Of a stretch of 38,150 bases of DNA, positions 8,201 through 16,614 are shown one piece after another; the first letter of the stretch is position 1; each line of letters starts with the position of its first letter. The position numbers and the translations under genes were made by a program. Origin of the DNA: Phycisphaerales bacterium UBA2396 (GTDB lineage: Bacteria; Planctomycetota; Phycisphaerae; Phycisphaerales; UBA1924); the NCBI GenBank assembly GCA_002343325.1, contig DDSG01000043.1, positions 224 to 38,373 on the forward strand, in the 5' to 3' direction. Under the pieces are notes generated by a model. It saw only the letters and a program-made list of their open reading frames with translations, did not search any database and was not told the origin of the DNA.

Positions 8201-9073
8201 TCAGAACAGAACTCTAAACCCCAGCGTGATCACGAGATCGGTCTCCGGACGCTCGTCGACGTCCTGCACGATCGGGAAGCCGACAGTCGCTTCCAGCGCG
8301 AAGGTGCGTGCTTCGTACAAGATGCCCGGACCCAGGAGGATCTCGTTGTCGCCGTTGGTCTCGTAGAGGCCGTTGAGTTCGAGGGTGAGATAGGTGGCCG
8401 CCGTCGTGTCCGCCGAGTACTCGGCGGGGTCGAGCCGGAAGAGGTATGAGGTGTCGTATCGGAGCGCGTCGTCGGGCCCATCGCCCGCGACGGTGTTGAA
8501 CTCGTCTCCGCCGGTGTTGAACTTGTAGGAGAGGGCCTGATTGAACCCGTGCCGACCCAAGATCGAAGTGAAGACGACGCCGGCGAAGGGGTCCCACGAG
8601 TGGCTGCCCAGGTCACCTGTACCTGTAGGTGCCTCGACGCCCCCGAAGAATGCCAAACGCACGGAATCGACCGGGTTGAGGTCCCACTGGAAGGGCCGCC
8701 ACTTGAGCGACAGCGAGGCATCCCCAGCCCCGAACTCCGTGTCCGTCCCCGAGGAACTCGCCGGATCCTCAAAGCTCAGCGTGAGCGGCAGCGTGAAGGT
8801 CGTGGAGAGTTCGCGAGTGATGCCATAGGTCAGCGCGGTCGTCGCGACAATCTTGTCAATGTCGCGGTCCTCGGGCGATGGGTCGTCGCCGAGTTTGATG
8901 TACTGCACGCGCTCGCGCAGGTACCACTTGCCCACGCCCGGCTGGGTTGCGGCGGGCGTGTTGGTCGCCTCCTGCCCGAAGGCAAGACCGGCGGGCGCCA
9001 GCAGGGCGATCCCAACCGCCAGGGGTGCGGCCTTGGCGGTTGGTCGAAAGAGGAGGGCGCAGGCGGGGCTCAT
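8201..9073 (-). CDS. Outer-membrane beta-barrel, transporter-like protein (MetA/phenol-degradation-like family)
   Basis: A protein of 290 residues; ATG 9073 overlaps the stop of the HMA lipoprotein gene (ATGA). The signal peptide runs through about residue 33 (AVGIALLAPAGLAFGQ). The mature part alternates amphipathic strands with turns (TALTYGITRELSTTFTLPLTLSF, DASLSLKWRPFQW, VRLAFFGGVEAPTGTG, LTLELNGLYETNGDNEILLGPGILYEA) and ends in the aromatic C-terminus LGFRVLF typical of barrels inserted by the Bam machinery. The family is often annotated as 'transporter' without a proven substrate. Between a periplasmic HMA lipoprotein and copA it may pass copper outward or sense envelope copper; that role is inferred. 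Confidence 0.7.
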   Translation of the reverse strand: MSPACALLFRPTAKAAPLAVGIALLAPAGLAFGQEATNTPAATQPGVGKWYLRERVQYIKLGDDPSPEDRDIDKIVATTALTYGITRELSTTFTLPLTLSFEDPASSSGTDTEFGAGDASLSLKWRPFQWDLNPVDSVRLAFFGGVEAPTGTGDLGSHSWDPFAGVVFTSILGRHGFNQALSYKFNTGGDEFNTVAGDGPDDALRYDTSYLFRLDPAEYSADTTAATYLTLELNGLYETNGDNEILLGPGILYEARTFALEATVGFPIVQDVDERPETDLVITLGFRVLF

Positions 9074-9420
9074 GGAACGCGCACCTCCGCCAGCGTGAAG
9101 CCGCTCTTGTCGACCGCGTCGGCCAACTGCTGCTTGGTCACCTTCGCACCGGGCATGAACTTGACCTTGGCCTCGCCCGTGCCCATATCGACGTTCACGC
9201 CCGAGACACCAGGGACGTCCAGCAACTGCTTGTCCACGTTGTTGGCGCAAAGCGGGCAGCTCATGCCGTGCACGATCAGGGTTGCGGTGGGACTGTCCAC
9301 GACCGCCGCTGGCTCATCGATCCCGGGTTGATCGCCAGCGGTTGGTCCGCCAGCGCATCCCGTGAGCGCCAGCGCCGCCACGCCAAGCCCAATCCCGATC
9401 ATCGTCCGCAAGTACGTCAT
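9070..9420 (-). CDS. HMA-domain lipoprotein (periplasmic copper chaperone-like)
   Basis: A protein of 116 residues. The ATG at 9420 is chosen because AAAGGAG stands 8 bases upstream and it gives a proper lipoprotein signal: MTYLRTMIGIGLGVAALALTGC, lipobox LTGC with Cys22. The upstream in-frame starts would bury this signal. Residues 46-114 form an HMA fold with HGMSCPLC (Cys55, Cys58), the metal-binding CxxC. Most CopZ/Atx1 chaperones are cytosolic; a lipid-anchored one would work in the envelope, possibly receiving Cu(I) from CopA or binding mercury or other soft metals. It overlaps the outer-membrane gene downstream. Confidence 0.85.
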   Translation of the reverse strand: MTYLRTMIGIGLGVAALALTGCAGGPTAGDQPGIDEPAAVVDSPTATLIVHGMSCPLCANNVDKQLLDVPGVSGVNVDMGTGEAKVKFMPGAKVTKQQLADAVDKSGFTLAEVRVP

Positions 9421-9513
9421 GTGTGAAACTCCTTTCGGTTCGTGGTCAGGCATCGCATTCGATGGGCCTACGCGGACCCCCGCTGCCAATGCCCGAGCCG
9501 CGTGTGTTCGTAT

Positions 9514-9969
9514 TCACCGCGCGATCTTGCCCACCAGTTCAACAAGTTCATCGATCATCTCGCGGCGCCGCTCGCCGTCCTCGTGCATCGCCCGAACGGC
9601 GCAATGGGAGAGGTGGTTCTTGTAGAGGTTCCGAGCGACCGAGCGCAGAGACTCCTGCACCGCCGCGCACTGCTGGATGATGTCGGTGCAGTACCGATCC
9701 TGCTCGATCATCGTGGCGATGCCCCGCACCTGCCCCTCGATTCGCTTGAGGTGCTTTAAGTTCGCCGTCTTGATCTCCGGATCGACGCCCGCCGCGTGGG
9801 CGCCCGGGCCGATGCCGTTGCTTGCGGCGTCCAGCCCAGCGGCAGCGCCGCACCCGCAGCACGCCACCGCGCTTGCGCCTTCAGGAGATGTGCGCCCCGT
9901 ACCGCTCGCGATCGTGGCGCTCTTGGGGTTCCCTGCTTTTGCGTTACTCGTCGCGATCTGCTTCTTCAT
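9514..9969 (-). CDS. csoR: CsoR-family copper-sensing repressor with a Cys-rich N-terminal extension
   Basis: A protein of 151 residues from ATG 9969 (AAGGGA 9 bases upstream; the TTG at 9987 overlaps that site). The all-helical CsoR/RcnR domain fills about 68-151 (LKHLKRIEGQVRGIATMIEQ). The Cu(I) ligands are all present: Cys94, His119 and Cys123, with the 25- and 4-residue spacings of the Mycobacterium CsoR trio. This predicts a Cu(I) sensor that leaves DNA when loaded. The N-terminal 65 residues are extra for the family, low-complexity, and hold CCGC (Cys37, 38, 40). The gene is second in the operon, so it is probably autoregulated through the palindrome at 10381-10397. Confidence 0.92.
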   Translation of the reverse strand: MKKQIATSNAKAGNPKSATIASGTGRTSPEGASAVACCGCGAAAGLDAASNGIGPGAHAAGVDPEIKTANLKHLKRIEGQVRGIATMIEQDRYCTDIIQQCAAVQESLRSVARNLYKNHLSHCAVRAMHEDGERRREMIDELVELVGKIAR

Positions 9970-10020
9970 GGGCGAGTGTCCCTTCAATGTTCGTGTCGAT
10001 CGCCGTCGCGCACACCGCGC

Positions 10021-10359
10021 TTAGCCGCAGCAAGATCCCCTCGCGGCGTTCTTGTTCCCGCCGCCGCAGCACGAAGCGCCGGGAGCCTTTTCAGCGGCAG
10101 GCCCCGCCGAGGCCTCGCTGGCCCGGGCCGCGTACCCGGCCTCACCGAGGGCGTTGACGGCCCGGGCCACGGTCAACCCGTCGGGCGCGGTGATCTTGGC
10201 GCTGCCCACCGCGACCGACCGGACGCCCAGGCCCGGCACATCGGCCAGGGCCTTAGTCACGGCCTGCACGCAGTGCCCGCAGGTCATCCCATCGATGGAG
10301 AGTGTGTACGAGGACGGACGTGCGGTAGTGGAAGACGGATTCGTGGTGACCGTGTTCAT
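10021..10359 (-). CDS. CopZ-like HMA metallochaperone with a double-Cys tail
   Basis: A protein of 112 residues from ATG 10359, with AAGGGA 9 bases upstream. The HMA domain covers about 17-80 with DGMTCGHC (Cys27, Cys30). The C-terminal 30 residues are a flexible Ala/Gly tail with two Cys pairs (GASCCGGG, Cys97-98; GSCCG, Cys110-111), an arrangement not needed for the HMA fold and perhaps an extra soft-metal sink. No signal peptide, so it should be cytosolic and hand Cu(I) to CopA or CsoR. First gene of the copper operon, directly behind the promoter and operator. Confidence 0.88.
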   Translation of the reverse strand: MNTVTTNPSSTTARPSSYTLSIDGMTCGHCVQAVTKALADVPGLGVRSVAVGSAKITAPDGLTVARAVNALGEAGYAARASEASAGPAAEKAPGASCCGGGNKNAARGSCCG

Positions 10360-10377
10360 GGCTGATTCCCTTCCCGA

Positions 10378-10406
10378 ATTATACTCCCCCCCAGTATGTA
10401 CGTCAA
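10378..10406 (-). promoter_or_regulatory. Near-consensus sigma70-type promoter of the copZ-csoR-copA operon
   Basis: On the minus strand TTGACG (10406-10401) and TATAAT (10383-10378) are separated by exactly 17 bases. The start of transcription would fall near 10371, about 12 bases before the copZ-like ATG, leaving room for the AAGGGA ribosome-binding site. The copper operator lies in the spacer and overlaps the -10 box. Confidence 0.75.
10381..10397. promoter_or_regulatory. Candidate CsoR operator, copy 1 (ATACT-N7-AGTAT)
   Basis: A perfect inverted repeat ATACT / AGTAT around a run of seven C. G/C-run centres flanked by TA-rich arms are the known character of CsoR operators. It sits in the promoter spacer of the operon that encodes the CsoR protein. 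The same arms and spacing recur at 19340-19356 before the Cus-type operon. Confidence 0.7.
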
Positions 10407-10562
10407 CCGAGATGGAGCGGTTCGCGCCCGGGTAGCGGTGATCGGAGGAGTGGCAGCGTGACGGTCGCCGCGTAGGCGGACGGGGTGAGTTTGGGTTGGC
10501 GGGAAGGACACCGGTCCGACCTGAAGACTGAATCACTATCCGTTCACGGGTGCCTCATTGCC

Positions 10563-10581
10563 TGAGGTGAATATCACCTCA
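10563..10581. promoter_or_regulatory. Palindrome upstream of the copper-storage gene
   Basis: TGAGGTGA and TCACCTCA form a perfect 8-base inverted repeat around ATA, 47 bases before the csp start. It does not match the CsoR-like sites, so a different regulator or an RNA hairpin is possible. The rest of the 269-base gap between the divergent genes shows no other clear signal besides the minus-strand promoter. Confidence 0.45.
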
Positions 10582-10628
10582 AAGCCGTATCGCGCGGCCG
10601 GACCCACCATTCACGGAGTTCGACCATC

Positions 10629-11129
10629 ATGTATACCCGCAGATCCGCCGCCGTGATTTCCTTCGGTGCCGTCGCGCTCATCGGCTTTGCCGCCGCGAGC
10701 CAGCCCACCCAGCCTGCCGATCGCCCAGCCCCCGCCGCCCGCACCCCCGAAACCCGGAAGGACCAACCCATGAACATGCAGCACGATTCCAAGGCCATGC
10801 AGGAGTGCATGAAGATCTGCGGCGAGTGCGCCGGGGTGTGCGCCCAGACGGCCCATCACTGCCTGACGATGGGCGGCCAGCACGCCTCGCCCGAGCACCA
10901 GACCCTGCTCCGCGACTGCGCGGAGATCTGCGCCGTTTCGGCCTGCTTCATGGCCCGCTCCTCCCCGCGCTCGGCCGACCTCTGCCGCGAGTGCGCCGAG
11001 ATCTGCAACCTGTGCGCCGCGGAGTGCGACCGCATGGGCAAGGGCGACGAGATGATGACCAAGTGCGCGGAGATGTGCCGCCGCTGCGCCCAGTCGTGCG
11101 AGAAGATGGCGGGCGCGGCCGCGCGGTAG
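10629..11129 (+). CDS. Csp-type four-helix-bundle copper-storage protein, exported
   Basis: A protein of 166 residues. The N-terminus MYTRRSAAVISFGAVALIGFAAAS is a signal peptide with a twin Arg (Tat-like, as in exported Csp1). The mature part from about residue 50 carries 17 cysteines between residues 60 and 157, nearly all as CxxxC pairs along predicted helices (ECMKICGECAGVC, DCAEICAVSAC, LCRECAEICNLC, KCAEMCRRCAQSC). This is the DUF326/Csp pattern in which Cys line a helical bundle and bind many Cu(I) ions. Csp1 has 13 Cys and the cytosolic Csp3 about 18, so this exported form is Cys-dense. It is transcribed away from the copper operon and probably buffers periplasmic copper for or against the efflux pumps. 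Confidence 0.9.
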   Translation: MYTRRSAAVISFGAVALIGFAAASQPTQPADRPAPAARTPETRKDQPMNMQHDSKAMQECMKICGECAGVCAQTAHHCLTMGGQHASPEHQTLLRDCAEICAVSACFMARSSPRSADLCRECAEICNLCAAECDRMGKGDEMMTKCAEMCRRCAQSCEKMAGAAAR

Positions 11130-11132
11130 GCT

Positions 11133-11155
11133 GCCGCTCGAGCCATTGGAGCGGC
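11133..11155. terminator. Hairpin just after the csp stop
   Basis: GCCGCTC and GAGCGGC form a perfect 7-base stem with a 9-base loop, three bases after the csp stop codon, in the gap between convergent genes. No T-run follows, so it is a weak or Rho-assisted terminator at best, or an mRNA-stabilising hairpin. Confidence 0.35.
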
Positions 11156-11229
11156 GAATCCCCGCGCCGTGGATCGTGCCACACCCGGGCCATGTTGTGC
11201 GAGAATCAGCCATTGGGTTCACTCGCAGG

Positions 11230-14200
11230 TCACTGCGCTCTCCGCTTCCACTTCCACTCCTCAACGGCGCAGAACACGCAGGGGACGATGAAGAGTGTGA
11301 TCAGCGACACCGTCATGCCGCCGACCGATGGGATCGCCATCGGCCGCATCACGTCCGAGCCGCGGCCAGTGGCCCAGAAGATTGGCATCAGGCCGAAGAC
11401 GGTGGTGGCAATCGTCATCAGGCAAGGCCGGATGCGTTTGAGACCGGCCTCGATCACGGCCTCGCGGATCTCGCGGGTTGATGCGAACTTCCGGTCCTTG
11501 AAGACGCCTTCGAGGTAGGTCGAGATGACCACGCCGTCGTCGTCTACGACGCCGAAGAGCACCAGGAAGCCGACCCACACCGCGACCGAGAGGTTGACGC
11601 CCCAAAGGGCGAGCATGATGAATCCGCCGGAGGCGGACACGAGGACCCCGAAGAAGATCACGGGCGCGATCCACCAGCGTGAGAAGCCCAGGTAGAGCAT
11701 CACGAACATGATGCCCAGCGTGATCGGAACGAGGATCTGCATCCGCTTGGTAGCGCGGACCTGATTCTCGAACTGGCCCGACCACTCCCAGTAGTACCCG
11801 GGCGGGAGCGTGAGCCGGCCGTCCTTGAGGGCCTGCTGCAGTACGCGCTCGGCGTCCTGCACGACCGAGACCTCGTCGCGGTCGCGGGTGTTCATGGTGA
11901 CGTAGCCGACGAGAAGTCCCCGCTCACCCTTGATCTCCTGCGGTCCGAGTACCGTTGAAATGTTCGCGAGCTGCGCGAGCGGCACCTGCGCCCCGGAGGA
12001 GGAGGGAACGTTGATCCTCTGGATCGCGTCCATGTCCTCGCGGAAATCGCGGGCGAGTCGGATGCGGATGGGGTAGCGCTCCCGACCCTCCACCGACTCC
12101 ATGAGGTTCATCCCGCCCAGTGCCATCTCGATCACGTCCTGCACGTCGCGGATGTTGACGCCGTAGCGGCCGATCCGCTCGCGATCGATCTCAATCTGGA
12201 TGTAGGGCTTGCCAACGATGCGGTCGGCCACGATGTCCGTTGCGCCGGGCACCTCTCGGAGCAACTGCTCGATCTGGAGCCCGACCTTCTCGATCTCGCG
12301 GAGGTCGCTGCCGTAGATCTTCACGCCCATCATGGCACGGAAGCCGGTCTGGAGCATGACCAGCCTCGTCTGAATCGGCTGAAGCCAGGTTGGAAGTACG
12401 CCGGGGATGGCGGTCTTCTCCTGGAGTTCCGCAAGAATCTCCTGCTTGGTGATGCGCCGCTCCTCAGGCCAGATCCACGAGAGCGGCGTACGAACGATGC
12501 CCGGCCAGTCGGAGAACACGCGCTCGACCTTCCGCGTGCGCCATTGCTCCTCGGGCTTGAGGATCACGATCGACTCCATCATCCCGATTGGCGCGGGGTC
12601 CAGTGCGGACTCGGCCCGCCCGATCTTGCCGACGACGCTCTCGACCTCCGGGACGCTCGCGATGGCGAGGTCCTGCTTGCTGTTGACCTCGACCGCCTGG
12701 GAGAGTGATGCCTGAGGCAGGAGCGAGGGCATGTACAGGAGTGACCCCTCGTCGAGCGGCGGCATGAACTCTCGACCAAGGCCGGGCAGGATGCGGCCCT
12801 CCTTGAGGACCGCGAGCCCGGCGCTCGACTCGGCGCTTCGTTCGGCGGGGTCCTGCCGTCGCAAGAGGAGGCGGACCCGTTCCGAGCCATCCGCATCGCG
12901 GACACGCTGCCAGCGGAGTTGGTCGAGTTCAAGAAGCGGCCGCGTGATGTCGGCATCGGGCGGCTCGTACATCGCACGTTTGAGTTCGGGCGATGCTCTC
13001 TCGGATGCGAAGGCGTTCACCGCCCACTCGACCGGCGCCAGTGTGCGGTGGATACCGAGCCACACAGAAAGCCCGGTGAAGAGGATCAGCACCGGCGCCA
13101 CCATGAAGGTCTTCTTGTGATCGAGGATCCAGCGGAGCGTTGGGACATAGCCCTTGGCGATGACCCGAGACACTGGGTTCCGCTCCAGCGGCAGGAACTT
13201 CTCCCGCGTCATCCGGATCACACACAGCGAAACGCCGATCCCCACCGCGGCCGCGACGAGCCAGCCGCGGTCGTGTGCTCCGCCGAGCCCCCACATGAAC
13301 GCCACGTGGGTCGCCAGCGTGGCCAGCACGCCCACGCCCGCGGCGACGAGCAGCGTGGTGCGGTGTTTCCAGTTCACGGGCCGGTAGAGGAGGTAGCACA
13401 GGAACGGGACCACCGTGATTGCGAGAACGACGGACGAGCCGATGGCGAACGTCTTGGTGAAGGCCAAAGGCTTGAAGAGCTTGCCCTCCTGGTCGGTGAG
13501 GAAGAAGACGGGGATGAACGAAACGATTGTGTTGGTAACGGCGGTGATGATCGCCCCGCCGACTTCCGTTGCGCCTTCGTACACCAGCCCGAAGTGGCCT
13601 TTCTCCTTGCGCTCCTCGGGCGTCGCGCCGGCGATCCGGCGGTAGATGTTCTCCGTCATGATGATGCCCATGTCCGCGATGTCGCCGATGGCGATCGCCA
13701 GCCCGGCGAGCGACATGATGTTGCTGTCGACGCCGAACGCGTACATCAGGATGAACGACCCGGCCAGGGCGAGGGGGAGCGTCGGAAGAACGGTCGCCGT
13801 CGAGCGCAGGTGCATCAGGAAGAACAGGACGACGAAGCCGGCGATGAGCGCCTCCTCGAACAGTGCCGTCTTCAGCGTGTCGATCGTCTCCTGCACGATG
13901 GTGGTCCGGTCGTAGAAGGGGACGAGTCTGACGCTGGAGACACGCCCGTCGTTGAGTGTCTTGCGCGGCAGTCCGGCTTCCAGCTGCGCGATCTTCTCGT
14001 TGACTCGGGCGACCACCTCGCGGGGGTTCTCGCCGTAGCGCATGAGCACCACACCGCCGACCGCTTCGACGCCGCCCTTGTCCAGAGCGCCGCGCCGGAA
14101 GTCCGGACCCAGTTGGACCGTGGCCACGCTGCGGAGATAGAGCGGGGTGCCCCCCTCCTGGCGGATCACGACCCGCTCCAGGTCCTCAACGGACTTGATG

Positions 14201-14901
14201 AAGCCCAGGCCGCGGATGAAGTACTCGACACCGCTCTGCTCGATGACCTTGGCGCCGACGTCGATGTTGCTCTTGCCGACGGCCTCGACAATCTCCATCA
14301 TCGTGACGCGGTGGGCCCGCATCCTGTCCGGGTTGATGTCGATCTGGTACTGCTTGACGAAGCCGCCGATGCTCGCGGCCTCGCTGACGCCCGGTACAGT
14401 CTGGAGCTGGTAGCGGATGTACCAGTCCTGGATTGATCGCAGTTCGGCGAGGTCAAAGCCCTCACCCTCCACGGTGTACCAGTAGACCTGGCCCAGTGCG
14501 GTGGCATCCGGCCCGAGCACGGGCGTCACGCCCGCGGGCAGACGCTGCTGGGCGACGTTCATGCGCTCCAGCACTCGCGCGCGGGCCCAGTAGTAGTCGA
14601 TGTTGTCCTCGAAGATCACGAAGACCATCGAGAACCCGAAGCCCGACATGGAGCGGATCGCCTTGACGCCCGGCGTGCCGGTCAGGCTCGTTGTAAGTGG
14701 GTAAGTGACCTGGTCATCGACGTCCTGCGGGCTCCGGCCTTCCCAGTCGGCGTAGACAATGACCTGCTTCTCGCCGATGTCCGGGATGGCGTCCACGGGC
14801 AGCCGCATGATCGCCCAGTACCCGGCCGCGCAGATGCCGAGGACGATGAGCGTCATCAGGAACGTGTTCTTCATGCACCAGCGAATGACGGCGTTCACCA
14901 T
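11230..14901 (-). CDS. cusA: CusA/CzcA-type heavy-metal efflux RND pump, enlarged
   Basis: A protein of 1223 residues from ATG 14901 (GGGAG six bases upstream; the GTG at 14916 touches the previous stop). It is the inner-membrane proton-driven pump of a tripartite metal exporter. The N-terminal helix leads into RLPVDAIPDIGEKQVIVY, typical for HME-RND pumps. The TM4 signature is GDIADMGIIMTEN with Asp407, Asp410 and Glu417, the acidic proton-relay positions. GREFMPPLDEGSLLYMPS precedes the second porter half. Usual length is about 1040. The surplus is accounted for by about 55 residues with two extra hydrophobic segments after the TM6 region (about 510-565) and about 85 residues after TM7 (about 620-705). 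Last gene of the operon. Metal specificity (Cu, Ag or Zn/Co/Cd) is inferred from the copper context. Confidence 0.93.
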   Translation of the reverse strand: MVNAVIRWCMKNTFLMTLIVLGICAAGYWAIMRLPVDAIPDIGEKQVIVYADWEGRSPQDVDDQVTYPLTTSLTGTPGVKAIRSMSGFGFSMVFVIFEDNIDYYWARARVLERMNVAQQRLPAGVTPVLGPDATALGQVYWYTVEGEGFDLAELRSIQDWYIRYQLQTVPGVSEAASIGGFVKQYQIDINPDRMRAHRVTMMEIVEAVGKSNIDVGAKVIEQSGVEYFIRGLGFIKSVEDLERVVIRQEGGTPLYLRSVATVQLGPDFRRGALDKGGVEAVGGVVLMRYGENPREVVARVNEKIAQLEAGLPRKTLNDGRVSSVRLVPFYDRTTIVQETIDTLKTALFEEALIAGFVVLFFLMHLRSTATVLPTLPLALAGSFILMYAFGVDSNIMSLAGLAIAIGDIADMGIIMTENIYRRIAGATPEERKEKGHFGLVYEGATEVGGAIITAVTNTIVSFIPVFFLTDQEGKLFKPLAFTKTFAIGSSVVLAITVVPFLCYLLYRPVNWKHRTTLLVAAGVGVLATLATHVAFMWGLGGAHDRGWLVAAAVGIGVSLCVIRMTREKFLPLERNPVSRVIAKGYVPTLRWILDHKKTFMVAPVLILFTGLSVWLGIHRTLAPVEWAVNAFASERASPELKRAMYEPPDADITRPLLELDQLRWQRVRDADGSERVRLLLRRQDPAERSAESSAGLAVLKEGRILPGLGREFMPPLDEGSLLYMPSLLPQASLSQAVEVNSKQDLAIASVPEVESVVGKIGRAESALDPAPIGMMESIVILKPEEQWRTRKVERVFSDWPGIVRTPLSWIWPEERRITKQEILAELQEKTAIPGVLPTWLQPIQTRLVMLQTGFRAMMGVKIYGSDLREIEKVGLQIEQLLREVPGATDIVADRIVGKPYIQIEIDRERIGRYGVNIRDVQDVIEMALGGMNLMESVEGRERYPIRIRLARDFREDMDAIQRINVPSSSGAQVPLAQLANISTVLGPQEIKGERGLLVGYVTMNTRDRDEVSVVQDAERVLQQALKDGRLTLPPGYYWEWSGQFENQVRATKRMQILVPITLGIMFVMLYLGFSRWWIAPVIFFGVLVSASGGFIMLALWGVNLSVAVWVGFLVLFGVVDDDGVVISTYLEGVFKDRKFASTREIREAVIEAGLKRIRPCLMTIATTVFGLMPIFWATGRGSDVMRPMAIPSVGGMTVSLITLFIVPCVFCAVEEWKWKRRAQ

Positions 14902-14916
14902 GGGTGGCTCCCTCAC

Positions 14917-16614
14917 TTAGTGCTTGTGGCCGCCGACCGGCGCCTGCGATGGGGACGTCTGGGTGCTGGGTTGTGTGGGAGCTTCGGCCGGCTTCGCTGG
15001 GCCACCGTGGTCGTGGCCCATGGTCGCATGCAGCCCGCCCGGGTAGAACAGGCTCGGATGCCCCGTCACCTGGAACTGACTGTCGATAAGGAAATTACCG
15101 CGTGTGACCACGCGCTCCCCAGCGACAACGCCGGCGAGCACCGGGTAGTACGCGCCCGACCTGGGACCAAGCGTGAGCTCGCGCGGCTCGAAGAGTCCCC
15201 GGGCCTTCTCTACATAGACAATCCGCCGGGTCCCCGAATCGAGCACCGCCGCCACGGGCACCGCAAGCACAGCACGGCTTGGGCTTGCCATAGCAGTCGG
15301 GGCCGCTTCGACCTCTTTGAGCTTCATCTTGCACACCGGGCAGCGTCCCGGCTGGTCGTACGTCTTCTCGCCCTCGCACTTCATCGGGCAGAAGTACTTG
15401 GCCGCGAGCGACGGCGTGGCCGGAGGCATGTCGCCGAGGTCGTTAGCATGCGCGGCGTGTGCATCGGGATGTGGGTGGCTGGTCGACGGGTCGCCGGGGA
15501 TCTGCTCCAGAGGCATCTCGCAGATGGGGCAGGCCCCATCGGCCTCGGTCAGCACCTGGGGATGCATCGGGCAGGTGAACTTGCCCTCGACCCCCGTCGG
15601 CGCGGCGCGTCCCTCGGCCGTCAGGGAGGCCTCGATCGACGCAGTGACGAACATCCCAGGCTTGAGCGCGTGGTCCTTGTTGTCAATGTGCACCGGGATG
15701 CGAACGGTCCTGGACTGCTCGTTCACGATCGGCTGAACGAACGTGACCAATCCCTCGAAGGTGCGACCAGGGATGGCCTCCGCCGAGAGCCGCACCTTCT
15801 GCCCGTACCTGATCCAGGGCAGGTCGAACTCATACACCTCCAGGTACACCCAGACCGAGTCGAGGTTGGCGATCCGGTACAGGACATCCCCGGCCTTGAA
15901 CGCCGCCTTCTCGACGATCGTCTTCTCGATGACCGTTCCGCTGATCGGCGAGTAGAGCGTGACCCGGTCAGTCGTCTGCTTCTTGTCAATGAGATTGGCG
16001 ACCTGCTCATCGGTGAGACCGAGCAGACGGAGCCGGGTCTTGGCGACGTTCACGAGCGCCTCCCCAGCGCCACCGGCCTGCAAGGCGATCAAGAGTTCTT
16101 GCTGCGCCACCAGAAGCTCGGGGCTGTAGACCTCGGCCAGGTGGTCGCCCTGGCGGATCTCCACGCCGGTGAAGTTCACGAACAAACGCTCCGCGTAGCC
16201 GTCGACACGCGGCGTGATCGTCGCCAGAGAGGACTCGTTGTACTCGATGCGTCCGACGGCCCGTAGCTCGCGGGCCAGCGGTCGCGCCTCCACAGCCACC
16301 GTCTCCACGCTTGCCATCGCGAGCGCGTGCTCGGAGAGTTGGAGAGTGGGAGCCTCACCGGCCGCGGCCGATGTCGCCGAGGCCGCGGGGATGAGCGGCA
16401 TCTCGCAGATTGGGCAATCGCCCGGCTGATCGAGTCGCACCTGAGGGTGCATCGAGCAGGTGTACACCTGCTTGGCAGGCGCTGGTGTAGCCGCGGCTGA
16501 CGACGCTGCGGCGGGAGCAGGCCGTGCGGCGCCTCCACGCCCAAGCCAGTACCCACCAGCCACTGCAAGCACGCCGAAGACGACGATCGACACGATGGTG
16601 GTGCTTCGCTTCAT
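14917..16614 (-). CDS. cusB: CusB-type RND periplasmic adaptor with three HMBD metal-binding modules
   Basis: A protein of 565 residues. An N-terminal membrane anchor (7-25) is followed by a heavy-metal-binding domain at 51-76 (YTCSMHPQV ... CPICEMPL). The adaptor core follows: barrel-sandwich hybrid with a helical hairpin (about 115-245) and a beta barrel (about 250-330). Two more such modules sit at 346-372 (FTCPMHPQV ... CPICEMPL) and 407-436 (YFCPMKCEG ... CPVCKMKL), with a His-rich linker (HPHPDAHAAHAND) between them, inserted before the membrane-proximal domain (about 448-530). The C-terminus is again His-rich (HDHGG, GGHKH). Most CusB proteins have one module or none. The adaptor links the pump to the TolC-type duct; extra modules probably capture periplasmic Cu. 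ATG overlaps the previous stop. Confidence 0.92.
   Translation of the reverse strand: MKRSTTIVSIVVFGVLAVAGGYWLGRGGAARPAPAAASSAAATPAPAKQVYTCSMHPQVRLDQPGDCPICEMPLIPAASATSAAAGEAPTLQLSEHALAMASVETVAVEARPLARELRAVGRIEYNESSLATITPRVDGYAERLFVNFTGVEIRQGDHLAEVYSPELLVAQQELLIALQAGGAGEALVNVAKTRLRLLGLTDEQVANLIDKKQTTDRVTLYSPISGTVIEKTIVEKAAFKAGDVLYRIANLDSVWVYLEVYEFDLPWIRYGQKVRLSAEAIPGRTFEGLVTFVQPIVNEQSRTVRIPVHIDNKDHALKPGMFVTASIEASLTAEGRAAPTGVEGKFTCPMHPQVLTEADGACPICEMPLEQIPGDPSTSHPHPDAHAAHANDLGDMPPATPSLAAKYFCPMKCEGEKTYDQPGRCPVCKMKLKEVEAAPTAMASPSRAVLAVPVAAVLDSGTRRIVYVEKARGLFEPRELTLGPRSGAYYPVLAGVVAGERVVTRGNFLIDSQFQVTGHPSLFYPGGLHATMGHDHGGPAKPAEAPTQPSTQTSPSQAPVGGHKH

Noticed and set aside
8054..8449. Plus-strand frame across the gap between copA and the outer-membrane gene
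   Set aside because: It overlaps the barrel gene on the other strand, has no ribosome-binding site and no recognisable motif.
12919..14436. Long plus-strand frame (505 codons) antisense to the RND pump
   Set aside because: Third-position GC bias on the opposite strand of a real gene produces such frames; no motif, start signal or known fold.
14920..16266. Long plus-strand frame (448 codons) antisense to the adaptor gene
   Set aside because: Shadow of the adaptor coding bias; Arg/Leu/Asp-rich without motifs.
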